The notes below the pieces were generated by a model. The model was not told the origin of the DNA and did no database searches. It saw only the letters and a program-made list of their open reading frames with translations. The position numbers were made by a program, and so were the translations under genes. A stretch of DNA of 64,000 nt from JBBSEX01 sp038239345 (GTDB lineage Bacteria > Acidobacteriota > Terriglobia > Bryobacterales > Bryobacteraceae). The first letter of the stretch is position 1; every line of letters starts with the position of its first letter. The stretch covers positions 248,001-312,000 of the forward strand of contig JBBSEX010000002.1 in NCBI GenBank assembly GCA_038239345.1, given 5' to 3'. Of this stretch, positions 25,903-35,422 are shown one piece after another.

Positions 25903-26817
25903 GTGAAATCGATATCGTTACTGCTGGCAGGCGCCATTCTATGCACGGCCCAAGTTAGGCTGACCAAGGACGCGGCGGTAGTGCACGTCGACATTGGCGG
26001 CAAGCCCTTTGCCGATTATCAAACCGGAGATTCTTTCCCGAAGCCGTTCCTCTCGCCCTTGCGATCCGCTTCCGGGAAGATTGTTACTCGTGAATGGCCG
26101 ACCGTGCCGGACAGCGGCAAGACGCGCGACCATCAACATCATCGTGGATTGTGGTTGGGCTACATCGATGTCAACGGCATCAATTTTTGGGAAAACGAAT
26201 TCTCTTATCGTCGAGCGAATGCCGGGCGAATCGTCACGAAATCAGTCGACCTGCGTGGGCCGGCGATTCACTCGGTGATCGAATGGCTGGGTCCGGCTGA
26301 CCGGCACATACTCGCCGAAGAGCGAACTCTCACATTTTCCGGCGACGCTCAACTGCGCATCGTCGATTTTGAAAGCAAGTTGACTGCTATCGAGAAAGCG
26401 GTTTTCGGCGATGACAAAGACGGAGCGCTCGGACTGCGCGTGGCGGACTCACTTGTGGAGAAAGGCGGCACTGGCGTAATCACGAATTCGGAAGGCCAGC
26501 AGGGGATGAAGGAGCTCTGGGGCAAAGCCGCGAACTGGGTGGATTACAGTGGAATCGTCGACGGCGAGGAAGTGGGTATCGCCGTGTTTGAACATCCCGC
26601 GAGTTTCCATCATCCGGCCCGCTGGCATGCCCGCGACTATGGCCTGCTGGCAGCGAATCCGTTCGCCGATAGGGCATATGATCCTGTCTCGGCGGCGCGC
26701 AACTTTACGCTCCCGGCAGGCGAGAGTATCACGCTGCGTTACCGGATCGTCGTGCACTCGAAGCTGCAAGCGGGCGAGCTTGAGAAGTTATATCGTAAGT
26801 GGATTACCGGAGAGTAA
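25903..26817 (+). CDS. DUF6807 (PmoA-like) family secreted protein
   Basis: A 304-residue protein with a Sec signal (about 16 residues) and the block DHQHHRGLWLGYIDVNG (near residue 72) that characterises the DUF6807 family, often labelled 'methane oxygenase PmoA' although unrelated to particulate methane monooxygenase. The histidine cluster suggests a metal or carbohydrate site. Members usually lie near Gfo/Idh/MocA oxidoreductases, as here. Function unknown. Confidence 0.82.
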   Translation: MKSISLLLAGAILCTAQVRLTKDAAVVHVDIGGKPFADYQTGDSFPKPFLSPLRSASGKIVTREWPTVPDSGKTRDHQHHRGLWLGYIDVNGINFWENEFSYRRANAGRIVTKSVDLRGPAIHSVIEWLGPADRHILAEERTLTFSGDAQLRIVDFESKLTAIEKAVFGDDKDGALGLRVADSLVEKGGTGVITNSEGQQGMKELWGKAANWVDYSGIVDGEEVGIAVFEHPASFHHPARWHARDYGLLAANPFADRAYDPVSAARNFTLPAGESITLRYRIVVHSKLQAGELEKLYRKWITGE

Positions 26818-26838
26818 CAGAGGCCCCGCTGCCCTGGG

Positions 26839-29480
26839 CTAGGCCTCCGGATTGCCTAGAACATATACTTCAATTCCAGTGTGATTAAACGAATTCAGCG
26901 CCTGAACGCTGAAGCGCTACGTCTGCCCTTCGCGAATCCTTACGTCTTTGATCAGCGAGACATCTACATTGTTCTGCCGGGGCCCCCGCACCGCTGAGAA
27001 TCGATATGGATTCCTCTGCAAATGCGACACCGGTTGGGCACTAGCCGCCGTTACGAATGCGCTGGTATTAAACCACTGCGATAAGCTTCGTTGGTTCGAT
27101 GTGAGAGCGACGGTCCCCGTGCCGTTGAAGAAATAATCGGCGTTGGTAGTGCCGGGAAAACTCGGTGGCGCGGCCGATCCTGGCGCAAAATTCAGGGGCA
27201 AGCCGCTCTGAAACGCCCAGATGCCGGTGAATTCCCAACCGTTCACCAGACGATCCGTGAATCCGTTGACGCCGGATAGAACCCGATGTCCTTTTCCAAA
27301 GGGGAACTGATAAATCCAGTCGATCGCGATGCGATGGGGAACGTCCTGATCGGAGATCATCCGCGTTGGCCGAAGGTCACCGGCATTCAGAAGTTCGGTA
27401 GCCTGCATCCATTTCGAAAACGTATAATTGCCAACCAGTGTCAGCCCTTGCGAGAATCGCTTCTCAGAGCGAACTTGCAGTGAGTGATACCACGACGATC
27501 CTTCATTGGTGGTTGTGGTGATGGTTCCAAATTCCGGAAACGGCAGAAGGAGTTGCTGCCGCGCAATCGTCTTGCCCGTAAGCCCCGAAGGCGTCCCATC
27601 CGGAAGGAGCCCAAAGAAAGGATTAGGGACTGCCGCCGTCAGATAAGAATTCAGCGTGTTGTCGCGCGAATCAAGCGTACTCAAATATTGATTGGAGAGC
27701 GCGTTGATGTTTCGTACTACTTCCAGATGCGTCGCTTTGTTACCCACATACGCCGCTTCAATACATATCGCGCTACGGGACCGGCCATTGATCGCGCGGT
27801 GATCCAATACTTTTGCACGGTTGCGGAGAGATTTGCGCGACGATGCCGGCGGAGAACGTGCTGGTCGCGGTACCTATGTAGTTCGCCAGATCGATTCGCG
27901 GAAAGCGGCGGATCGACGCCGGTATCGCCGCGTTATAAGAAGCCGGCAATCCAAGGGTCGTTAAGTCGAAGCCCACCGAATCCTGATTGCCGTCCGAGGC
28001 TCGTATGAAGCGGTTATACCCGTATCGCACGTCCAGTACGGTCGTCGGCGATAGGACATACGTATCGTCGAACACACCGTTCTTAGCGAAAAACTGAAAG
28101 AACGTACCCGTAGCCAGATTGTCGAAGTAGTTGTTATATGTGCTGTCTCGGCGATAATCGCTGAAACGCGCATAGATCCGTTGTTTGTCGCTGATGCTAT
28201 GGTCCACGCGAGCGCTGTAGTTGTAGTACTTCGCCTTTTCGGCAAGATCGGGGCGCAGTAAATTATTGCTGCCGTCGGGGTTGCCAGGGGAAGTTGGCGC
28301 GGGATAATACTGATCCAGAATCTTCTTGCCAACTGGATTGAAGAGACCCTGCGGGATGATGTTTCCCGCGAATGGATCTTCGATGAAGCGGCCATTCACC
28401 AGCCGGCGCGTGTACGGATTATAAATCTGATACTGCGATCCAAGTTTCAGCAGCGCCGAAAAAATCGCCATTTTTCATATCTGGCGTCGGCACTTGCGGC
28501 GTGCTCGAGTCATAGCGCGGACGCGAGTCGTGAATGCCTTCGTAGCCAACTTCAAAGAAGGTCTTATTATGGCCGTTGTACAGTTTTGGAATCCAGATCG
28601 GTCCGCCGATCGAACCACCCCAGCGGTCGAAGCGAAAATCCGGACGCTGTTTTCCAAGAGAATTATTGAAAAAATCGTTCGCCCAAAGATCTTTTCGCGT
28701 CAGGGAATCGTAGGCGGTGCCGTGAAAGCTATTCGTGCCCGACTTCGTATTGAGGTTGGTCACGCCACCCTCGGTATTGCCAACCGCCGCGTCGAATGTC
28801 GCCATCTGCACTTTGAATTCCGAGAGAATATCCACTAGCGGCACATAAGAAGCCGTTATCTGATTAGCGTTCGCGGTGGCCGTCGCCGGCGCGCCATCCA
28901 GAGTGACATCGCTCCTGCCGGAACGCGTCCCGTCGATTGCGAAACCGACGATGTGCGTGGGCTCGAAAGGACGGTCAAGCCGCGGGTCGCCCTGAAACGA
29001 CGTGCCGCTGGAGACGCCGATCAATTGAAATGGATTGCCATAGGATAACGGCAGATCCTGAATTTGTTTGGTGGTGATCACATTCCCAATCGAAGCTGAC
29101 CCCGTGCCCAGCAACTCAGCGCTGGCCGCCACCGTCACACTTTGGTCCTTGATCCCAATTCCAGGGCGATGTTCACTTCTAGGCGGTCGGCTCCCTGCAG
29201 TTGCACGTTATCGCGGGTGTATCGTTTAAAACCGGAAGCAATCACAGGCACGTCATAAACGCCGGGCAATAGCAGCGGCGCGCTGTAGAGTCCGTCTGTA
29301 TTTGTCTTGAGAGTCGCGGTCGTGCCCATGGCCCGGTTCACCACCAGGACTTCGGCGCTCGGAACCAACGCGCCAGTGGAATCGGTGACTCTTCCCGAAA
29401 TTGTTCCCCGTTTCCTGCGACCAGCCGATGCACATCGGCATCATAAAAATTGCTATCAATGAGAAAATGCGACGCAGCAT
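26839..29480 (-). pseudogene. Decayed Oar-like TonB-dependent receptor
   Basis: The gene can be followed through four frames. From 29480 it has a signal peptide and QETG, then a one-base gain in a G run near 29402 shifts it into the CarboxypepD_reg domain (LVPSAEVLVVNRAMG). A one-base loss near 29150 shifts into VTVAASAELLGTG and the plug domain. A one-base gain in a T run near 28460 shifts again. At 27762-27859 the frame is broken by a patch matching the carotenoid operon, with loss of much of the barrel. The end has an in-frame TAG before RFSVQALNSFNHTG. Intact relatives are about 1000-1200 residues; about 880 codons remain. Three lesions sit in short homopolymers, so some could be sequencing errors, but the deletion and the nonsense codon argue for true decay. 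Confidence 0.85.
27762..27859. repeat. Composite 98-base patch copied from two carotenoid genes
   Basis: Bases 27762-27818 match 16298-16354 (crtB) at 55 of 57 positions; 27817-27859 match 13670-13712 (acyltransferase) at about 40 of 43. The two pieces share the two bases AC at their joint. Both keep the orientation of their sources. The patch sits exactly where the TonB receptor loses its frame and part of its barrel. Confidence 0.8.
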
Positions 29481-29709
29481 TAAACCCTCTCTAGTGTTCC
29501 GATATTCGCGTTCGATGGCACAGCGCGGCCCTAAGCCTGAAGTTTTATCGCAACATGATTTGCAATTTATCCTGAGCGCTGCGTTGACTTATCGCGACTA
29601 TATCTATAGATTCATCCGGGGTCAAAGCAAAAGAACTAAACAGAACGTTGGGTGAAACGAAACGAAGGTCATAATAATAGGCCGGGCGGTGTGGCATGCT
29701 ATGGGTGCC

Positions 29710-30603
29710 ATGGATCTGCGTCAACTCGAGGTGTTCCTCGCGGTTATTGAGCATTCGAGCGTGACCAAGGCCGCGGAAAGTATCAATTTGTCTCCGGGCG
29801 CCGTCAGCTTGCAAATTCATCACCTGGCAAGCGATCTGCGGACCGACCTTTTCGTGCGCACTGGCAAGCGGCTTATCCCAACAACGGCGGCACTCGGTTT
29901 GGCGGTGCGGGCCAAGGCCCTAATGGCCAAAGTCCGCGAGATCGAGAATGAATTTGGGGGCGATCCCGCCGCCGACACCCGCCAGTTTCATTTCGCCAGT
30001 GGCGCAACAACGCTGATTCATCGCTTGGGGCGGCCACTGCGGTTGGTTCGCAAACAGTACCCCAATACAACTATCCAAGTAACGGTATCGGCGACTGAAG
30101 AAATGGTGGCCGGATTATTGGAACGCACAATCGACTTGGCGTTGATATCTCTCCCGGTCGATGCCCAACGGCTCACGCTGCTGCCGTTATTCGATGAAGA
30201 ACTCCTGATCATCCGCCCGTCGGCGAAGCCTGTCCGCGGGTGGCACGTGGGCTCCATCGAACCTGCAGAGCTTGCCGAGGCGCCCTTTCTACTGAATCCC
30301 CCGCGCAGCAATATGCGTACCATGATCGATCAGTTTTTGGACGATCTGGGAGTGAAGCCGCGCGTCGTCATGGAGGCGGCCGATACCGAAGTTATCAAGA
30401 AACTAGTGGAATCCGGCTTCGGCTATTCCATTCTTCCGGAGTTCGCCCTGCGCAATCAACCGAAATATTTCCAGGCGTTTCGCGTGCCTGGAAAGAAACT
30501 GATTCGCCGGCAGGCGTTAGCCATGGCCCGTACCGAACATCCACGCGCGCTGATAATTTCTATTGCAAAACTGCTAAAAGGCGCCTTGGCGAGGAACATT
30601 TAG
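29710..30603 (+). CDS. LysR-family transcriptional regulator
   Basis: About 297 residues: an N-terminal winged helix (MDLRQLEVFLAVIEHSSVTK, with SPGAVSLQIHHL as recognition helix) and a type 2 periplasmic-binding-like effector domain. ATG 29710 fits the usual LysR start; in-frame starts at 29689 and 29701 add up to seven residues. It is divergent from the decayed TonB receptor and convergent with the GH1 gene. Target and effector unknown. Confidence 0.9.
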   Translation: MDLRQLEVFLAVIEHSSVTKAAESINLSPGAVSLQIHHLASDLRTDLFVRTGKRLIPTTAALGLAVRAKALMAKVREIENEFGGDPAADTRQFHFASGATTLIHRLGRPLRLVRKQYPNTTIQVTVSATEEMVAGLLERTIDLALISLPVDAQRLTLLPLFDEELLIIRPSAKPVRGWHVGSIEPAELAEAPFLLNPPRSNMRTMIDQFLDDLGVKPRVVMEAADTEVIKKLVESGFGYSILPEFALRNQPKYFQAFRVPGKKLIRRQALAMARTEHPRALIISIAKLLKGALARNI

Positions 30604-30605
30604 AA

Positions 30606-32060
30606 CTACAGCACACGGCTGCGGGCAATCGTTTCCCGGTAGAACGAGGCACTCAGTTTGGGCGTGCGCTTCTGCGTCTTAAAATCCACGTAGTACATTC
30701 CAAAGCGCTTGGAGTAACCATCCGTCCATTCGAAATTGTCCATCACGCTCCACCAGAAGTAACCGCGTAGTGGCCAACCCTCGGCGATGGCGCGGTGCGC
30801 GTGAATCAGATGATTGCGCACGTACATGATGCGATCCGTATCGTAAATATGACCGTCGGCCGTTAGACGATCGTCCGACGACGTGCCGTTTTCCGTGATG
30901 TAAACGTCCCTTACTTTCCAGATATCGCCGACATGACGAGGACCCCAATAAGCGATCTCCGGCCCAATCGTGAGCCATGACGACGCCATGTGCGGATAGG
31001 ACGAAGGGTTTTGGGCAACGGCAAAACCGGCATTCGAATCGTCAGCCCGAACGTATGTTGGCGTGTACATGTTTAGTCCGACGAAATCGAGAGGACTGCC
31101 AATCACCTTCATCTCGTCTTCGTTGAATTTCGGGGCGTTCTTGCCCGCCCTCGACAAGTAGCTATCCAGATACTTGCCTTCCATGATCGCCGTCAGGAAG
31201 TGAGCGTTCAACGCCCGCATCGCCTTCCCCGCCGCGGCGACATGCTCGGGAGTTTCGATCACGGGCACGCAGATGCGTGAGTTCTCCGCCAACCCGATCC
31301 GCACGTCCGATGGGGCCGAGGCGCGGATGGCCTGCACCGCCAGGCCGTGCCCCAACAGAGCATGGTGGCGAACCTGATTCACGGTGGCAACCGCCAATTT
31401 AAGGCCCGGCGCCTTCGTGCCCGATCCATAGCCCTCGTCGGTAAAGCAGGAGAACTCGTTGAAGGTAAAAATATTCTTGACTCGATCCGCCAGGCGCTTC
31501 GTGATGTATCCGGCGTAATCGGCGAAGGCGCGCGATGTCTCACTTGATCGCCATCCGCCAACGCGCGTCTCCAGCGCTTGCGGCAGGTCCCAATGAAACA
31601 ATGTCGCGTAGGGCTGTATCCCGTTCGCCAGCAATTCGTCGGTCAGCCTGTCATAGAAAGCTACCCCCTTCTCATTCGCCTTCCCCGTTCCATCGGGGAA
31701 AATGCGGGACCAGGAAATCGAGAATCGATACGCCTTGACGCCAAGCGACTTCAGAATCCCCACGTCTTCTTTATAGCGATGATAATGGTCGTCCGCAACG
31801 TCGCCGGTATCGCCATTCGCAACCTTTCCTGGCGTGTGCGAAAACGTATCCCAGGTGGATGGTTTACGCCCATCTTCGGCGGCCGCGCCTTCTATTTGAT
31901 AGGCCGCTGTGGCGGCGCCCCACACGAAATTCTTGGGATAAGCATAATAGCCTTCACCGGAGGAACCTTGGGCTGCTGCTTCGGACGGCAAGAGTGCCGT
32001 GGACGAAACGGCCGCCAGTGTTGCCTTTCCAAAATCGCGTCTGGAGAAGTCGTTCGGCAT
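30606..32060 (-). CDS. Tat-exported GH1 family beta-glucosidase
   Basis: About 484 residues. ATG 32060 gives a Tat signal (FSRRDFGKATLAAVSS), then the GH1 start FVWGAATAAYQIEGA, the acid/base region TFNEFSCF (most members have NEP, here NEF) and the nucleophile YITENGTSSDD. GH1 enzymes hydrolyse beta-glucosides; export by Tat is unusual for the family but seen in Acidobacteria. An in-frame start at 32111 would hide the signal behind 17 residues and is not favoured. Confidence 0.9.
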   Translation of the reverse strand: MPNDFSRRDFGKATLAAVSSTALLPSEAAAQGSSGEGYYAYPKNFVWGAATAAYQIEGAAAEDGRKPSTWDTFSHTPGKVANGDTGDVADDHYHRYKEDVGILKSLGVKAYRFSISWSRIFPDGTGKANEKGVAFYDRLTDELLANGIQPYATLFHWDLPQALETRVGGWRSSETSRAFADYAGYITKRLADRVKNIFTFNEFSCFTDEGYGSGTKAPGLKLAVATVNQVRHHALLGHGLAVQAIRASAPSDVRIGLAENSRICVPVIETPEHVAAAGKAMRALNAHFLTAIMEGKYLDSYLSRAGKNAPKFNEDEMKVIGSPLDFVGLNMYTPTYVRADDSNAGFAVAQNPSSYPHMASSWLTIGPEIAYWGPRHVGDIWKVRDVYITENGTSSDDRLTADGHIYDTDRIMYVRNHLIHAHRAIAEGWPLRGYFWWSVMDNFEWTDGYSKRFGMYYVDFKTQKRTPKLSASFYRETIARSRVL

Positions 32061-32154
32061 AATTGGTGCCACTAGAATAGCGTGCCCCCCGTGCCGGAAC
32101 GTCTTCGCCAATCGCGTTTACAAACCGGACGCCGGAAGTGAGAAACTATTGGTA

Positions 32155-32304
32155 ATGGATTTCCGCCTGGCAATGATAATCACCGGTGCGATTGTGGCGC
32201 TGCTGGTGATCCTGGCAGTGTGGAATTCCGCCCGCCATCGCCGTTCTACGTCCGAAGCGCAGTGGCGCCGCCACGTAAAGACTTTGCGCAGTAGCGGCGA
32301 ATAA
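32155..32304 (+). CDS. Small single-span membrane protein
   Basis: A 49-residue reading frame with one strong membrane helix (IITGAIVALLVILAVW, about residues 8-23) and a basic tail. I recognise no family. The frame is open upstream to 31999, but that part lies inside the GH1 signal region on the other strand. No strong ribosome-binding site. Confidence 0.4.
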   Translation: MDFRLAMIITGAIVALLVILAVWNSARHRRSTSEAQWRRHVKTLRSSGE

Positions 32305-32389
32305 GATTTTTCGCCACGCCTACCTGGCTTCTCTGAGTCTTTCCAGCTTTCAAGCGACATCTAGATGAAGCCGTTCAGGAGAATCTATA

Positions 32390-33337
32390 ATGTCCACTCC
32401 CTCTACAACGAAGATGCGAGCCGTCCAGGTCTCGCGCCCAAATGACCTTTGGAACTTGTCTAGCGAGACATCCCACAACCAGGTCGGAAACAGTTCGCGT
32501 CAAGGTGCAAGCCTGTGGAATCTGCCACAGCGACACACTAACGAAAGAAGGCACCTATCCGAGAATCCAATACCCGCGCGTCCCCGGCCATGAAGTTGTC
32601 GGCGTCATTGATGCAGTTGGCCCGGAAGTTGCCAGTTGGACGGTGGGGCAACGCGTTGGCGTGGGCTGTCATGGCAGATATTGCGGACGTTGCGCGTTTT
32701 GCCGGCGTGTAACTGCGCTGGCGCTGGTGCCCGATGACTTGTCCCCAGTGGAAGCCGCGCCGTTGATGTGCGCAGGCATCACCACCTTCAATGCCCTGCG
32801 GAACAGCGGCGCGAAACCCGGTGATGTGGTTGCGGTGCTGGGCATTGGCGGACTCGGACATTTGGGCGTGCAATACGCCGCAAAATTAGGCTTCCGCACA
32901 GTGGCAATCGCTCGCGGCAAGGATAAAGAAGCCTTAGCGAAACAGCTGGGCGCTCAGATTTATATCGATACCGAGGTGCAAGATCCAGCGGCGGAACTCC
33001 TAAAGCTAGGTGGAGCCAAGGCAATCCTCGCCACCGTCACCAGTAGCGATGTATGAACGCCGTGCAAGGGGGTATCGCCGTGAACGGAACGTTGCTCGTG
33101 ATTGGTGCCGCCGGCCCGCTTTCTGCTTCGCCGATGCTATTGCTTAGCGGCCGTCGAGCGGTCAAAGGCTGGTATTCCGGCACTTCGATCGATTCTGAAG
33201 ATACGATGTCGTTTAGCGTGCTGTCCGGCATTCGCTCCATGAATGAGGAATTTCCTCTAGATCGAGTCGAAGAAGCTTATGAGCGGATGATAAGCGGCAA
33301 CTCGAAATTTCGCGTTGTTCTAACCACCGGAAATTAG
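32390..33337 (+). pseudogene. Decayed zinc-dependent alcohol dehydrogenase
   Basis: Three frames together spell a medium-chain zinc alcohol dehydrogenase: MRAVQVSRPN, then (after a shift near 32440) VRVKVQACGICHSDT and PGHEVVGVIDAVG, the cofactor motif VLGIGGLGHLGVQ, and after a one-base loss near 33050 the C-terminal MNAVQGGIAVNGTLLVIG. Between GRCAFCRR and ALALVPDDL about 35 residues are missing, including structural-zinc cysteines, so even with frames repaired it would be defective. Confidence 0.85.
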
Positions 33338-33353
33338 CCGCCGCGGCACCCGC

Positions 33354-33755
33354 TTAGAGCGTAGCGCCGCCCTGTGGGTGCCGCTTGTCCAGCTTCTCCT
33401 GGTCGACAATGCAATACGGCGTCCAGGGAATCGCCTCCAGTCGCTTCTCACCGATTTCGTTATCGCAAAGGACGCATCGTCCATAGGTACCGTCTTCGAT
33501 TCGCTGCAGTGCGGCAGTCACTTCTTCCAGAGTTTCCGTCAGTCCCGTGGCCCGTTCCAGCGACCCTTCGCCAGCCAATGCCGCGGCCTTATCCCCTGAG
33601 TCTTCTACTTCATCGCCAGGCGTCTCACGCGCGTCTAATTCCAGCTTCTCGATTTCAGTTTGGAGTTCACTCTGCTTCGCCAGCAGAATCGTTTTGAAGT
33701 GTTTAGTGTTTATCGCCACGGCAGGTTGGATGCTTCTACGTCCAAATGGTGACAC
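33354..33755 (-). CDS. DksA/TraR-family zinc-finger protein
   Basis: A 133-residue protein with a helical coiled-coil region rich in acidic residues (GDEVEDSGDKAAAL) and a C-terminal zinc-finger-like block, CVLCDNEIG followed by YCIVDQE. The second pair is C-x2-D rather than C-x2-C, a known variant. DksA-type proteins bind in the RNA polymerase secondary channel. GTG 33755 is the first start in the frame; a GTG at 33719 is an alternative. Convergent with the alcohol dehydrogenase remnant. Confidence 0.8.
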   Translation of the reverse strand: MSPFGRRSIQPAVAINTKHFKTILLAKQSELQTEIEKLELDARETPGDEVEDSGDKAAALAGEGSLERATGLTETLEEVTAALQRIEDGTYGRCVLCDNEIGEKRLEAIPWTPYCIVDQEKLDKRHPQGGATL

Positions 33756-33838
33756 GGATCCTGGATCGCTCCGCGAGTCTTAATCCAGGCGAACAGCATC
33801 CAAGCGCTGAGGCATTCTTAGACTGAAGGAGAAATGCA

Positions 33839-34795
33839 ATGAACGAAGCCATTTCCGGCATCCATCACATCACCGCCATTTGTAGCGACCCTCAACGCAA
33901 TCTCGATTTTTACGCCGGCGTGCTTGGCCTGCGGCTAGTGAAGGCAACCATCAATTACGACGATCCAGGAACATATCACTTTTATTACGGCAATGCGCAA
34001 GGAACGCCGGGGAGCATCATCACGTTCTTCGCTTGGCCCGGTGCGCAAAGCGGGCGAGCCGGCAGCGGACAGGTAACGGTCACCGCATTCGCGATTCGGC
34101 CCGAGTCAATCGAGTATTGGTCGGAGCGGCTGACAGCAAAGAGTGTCAAAGTCGAACGGCTTACCGACAGATTTGACCAGGCAGTGTTGGGTTTCGCTGA
34201 CCCTGACGGCCTGCAGCTTGAGTTAATCGGAACGCCGGAACAGAGCCCTAATGCTGTTTCCAGCGTCGATCCGGATCACGCCATCCTGGGATTTCACAGC
34301 GCCACTTTAGCGGAAGAAGGTTATGAGCGGACAGCCAGCCTGCTCACTGCCACCATGGGATTTCAGCTCGTCAAACAGGCCGGCAATCGCTTCCGCTATG
34401 CCGCTGGAGGGGTCGAGAAAAGATCCACGGTGGTTGATGTGCTGTGCGCCCCCGACCTCGCCCCAAGCCGCGTCGCCAACGGTAGCGTTCATCACATCGC
34501 TTGGCGCACTCCGGATGATTCAACTGAACTCGAATGGCGTAAGAAACTCGTGCAACTCGGCTATAACGTCTCTCCGGTGATGGACCGCAAATATTTTCAC
34601 TCCATCTACTATCGCGAGCCGGGCGGTATCCTTTTCGAAATCGCCACCGATCCTCCAGGCTTCGCAGTGGATGAATCAGCGGACGCGCTTGGCACCAGCC
34701 TAATCCTGCCAAGCTGGCTGGAACCGCGCCGCGATGCCATCACCCGTAGCCTTTTGCCCGTTCAATTTCCGCAGTGGCAAGGAAGTTTAAAATGA
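33839..34795 (+). CDS. Ring-cleaving dioxygenase of the VOC superfamily (MhqO-like)
   Basis: A 318-residue protein with two glyoxalase-type modules; it begins GIHHITAICSDPQRNLDFY, followed by a GVLGLRLVKATINYDDPG block, typical of MhqO/LinE-like extradiol dioxygenases that open hydroquinones. AAGGAG lies 8 bases before the ATG and TAGACT just before that. The next gene overlaps its stop as ATGA, and the pair resembles the mhqO-mhqD arrangement for quinone detoxification in Bacillus. Confidence 0.85.
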   Translation: MNEAISGIHHITAICSDPQRNLDFYAGVLGLRLVKATINYDDPGTYHFYYGNAQGTPGSIITFFAWPGAQSGRAGSGQVTVTAFAIRPESIEYWSERLTAKSVKVERLTDRFDQAVLGFADPDGLQLELIGTPEQSPNAVSSVDPDHAILGFHSATLAEEGYERTASLLTATMGFQLVKQAGNRFRYAAGGVEKRSTVVDVLCAPDLAPSRVANGSVHHIAWRTPDDSTELEWRKKLVQLGYNVSPVMDRKYFHSIYYREPGGILFEIATDPPGFAVDESADALGTSLILPSWLEPRRDAITRSLLPVQFPQWQGSLK

Positions 34796-35418
34796 CGCAA
34801 CCCCCCATCGGATTTCACCATCGATTCATTCCCGGTTCCCGGCCGGAGACCATCTTGCTACTCCATGGAACGGGCGGAGACGAGAACGACCTGCTATCGT
34901 TGGCCACGCATCTTTTGCCCGGCGCACCGGTCCTCAGTCCGCGCGGAAAGGTAAGCGAGCAGGGCGCCAACCGATTTTTTCGACGTTTGGCGATCGGCGT
35001 CTTTGACGAACAGGACGTTCGCCAGCGCTCCTCTGAACTCGCCGCTTTCGTCGCTGAAGCGTCCGCGGAATATGGCTTCGATCCACTGAAAGTGATCGCC
35101 GTTGGTTATTCGAACGGAGCCAACATCGCCGCCAGTATGCTGCTCTTAAAACCTTACGTGCTGGCTGGCGCGGTCCTGTTTCGTCCCACCCTGCCGCTGG
35201 TTCCGGAAGCGCTGCCTGACCTGAGTCAAGTCAAAGTTTTATTGGCCGCGGCCCGCCATGACGAATATTCATCCGTTGCATCCACCGGCGCTCTTGCTGA
35301 TTTACTCACCGAAGCCGGCGCGTCCGTCGATATTAATTGGGAGCCCGGTGGGCATGCGCTCACGCCAGCCGATTACCGCGCCGCAAGCGATTGGCTGAAG
35401 CTTCACTATCCGAGCTGA
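34792..35418 (+). CDS. Carboxylesterase/phospholipase family hydrolase (MhqD-like)
   Basis: A 208-residue alpha/beta-hydrolase with the oxyanion block LLLHGTGGDENDL, nucleophile elbow VGYSNGAN, and a catalytic histidine in PGGHALTP. ATG 34792 overlaps the stop of the dioxygenase gene (ATGA), implying translational coupling. MhqD-type enzymes are made with MhqO under quinone stress; the physiological ester is unknown. Confidence 0.85.
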   Translation: MTQPPIGFHHRFIPGSRPETILLLHGTGGDENDLLSLATHLLPGAPVLSPRGKVSEQGANRFFRRLAIGVFDEQDVRQRSSELAAFVAEASAEYGFDPLKVIAVGYSNGANIAASMLLLKPYVLAGAVLFRPTLPLVPEALPDLSQVKVLLAAARHDEYSSVASTGALADLLTEAGASVDINWEPGGHALTPADYRAASDWLKLHYPS

Positions 35419-35422
35419 TACA

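Noticed and set aside
26818..29480. Insertion sequence as cause of the broken TonB receptor
   Set aside because: No transposase, terminal inverted repeats or target duplication is visible; the foreign patch matches carotenoid genes instead.
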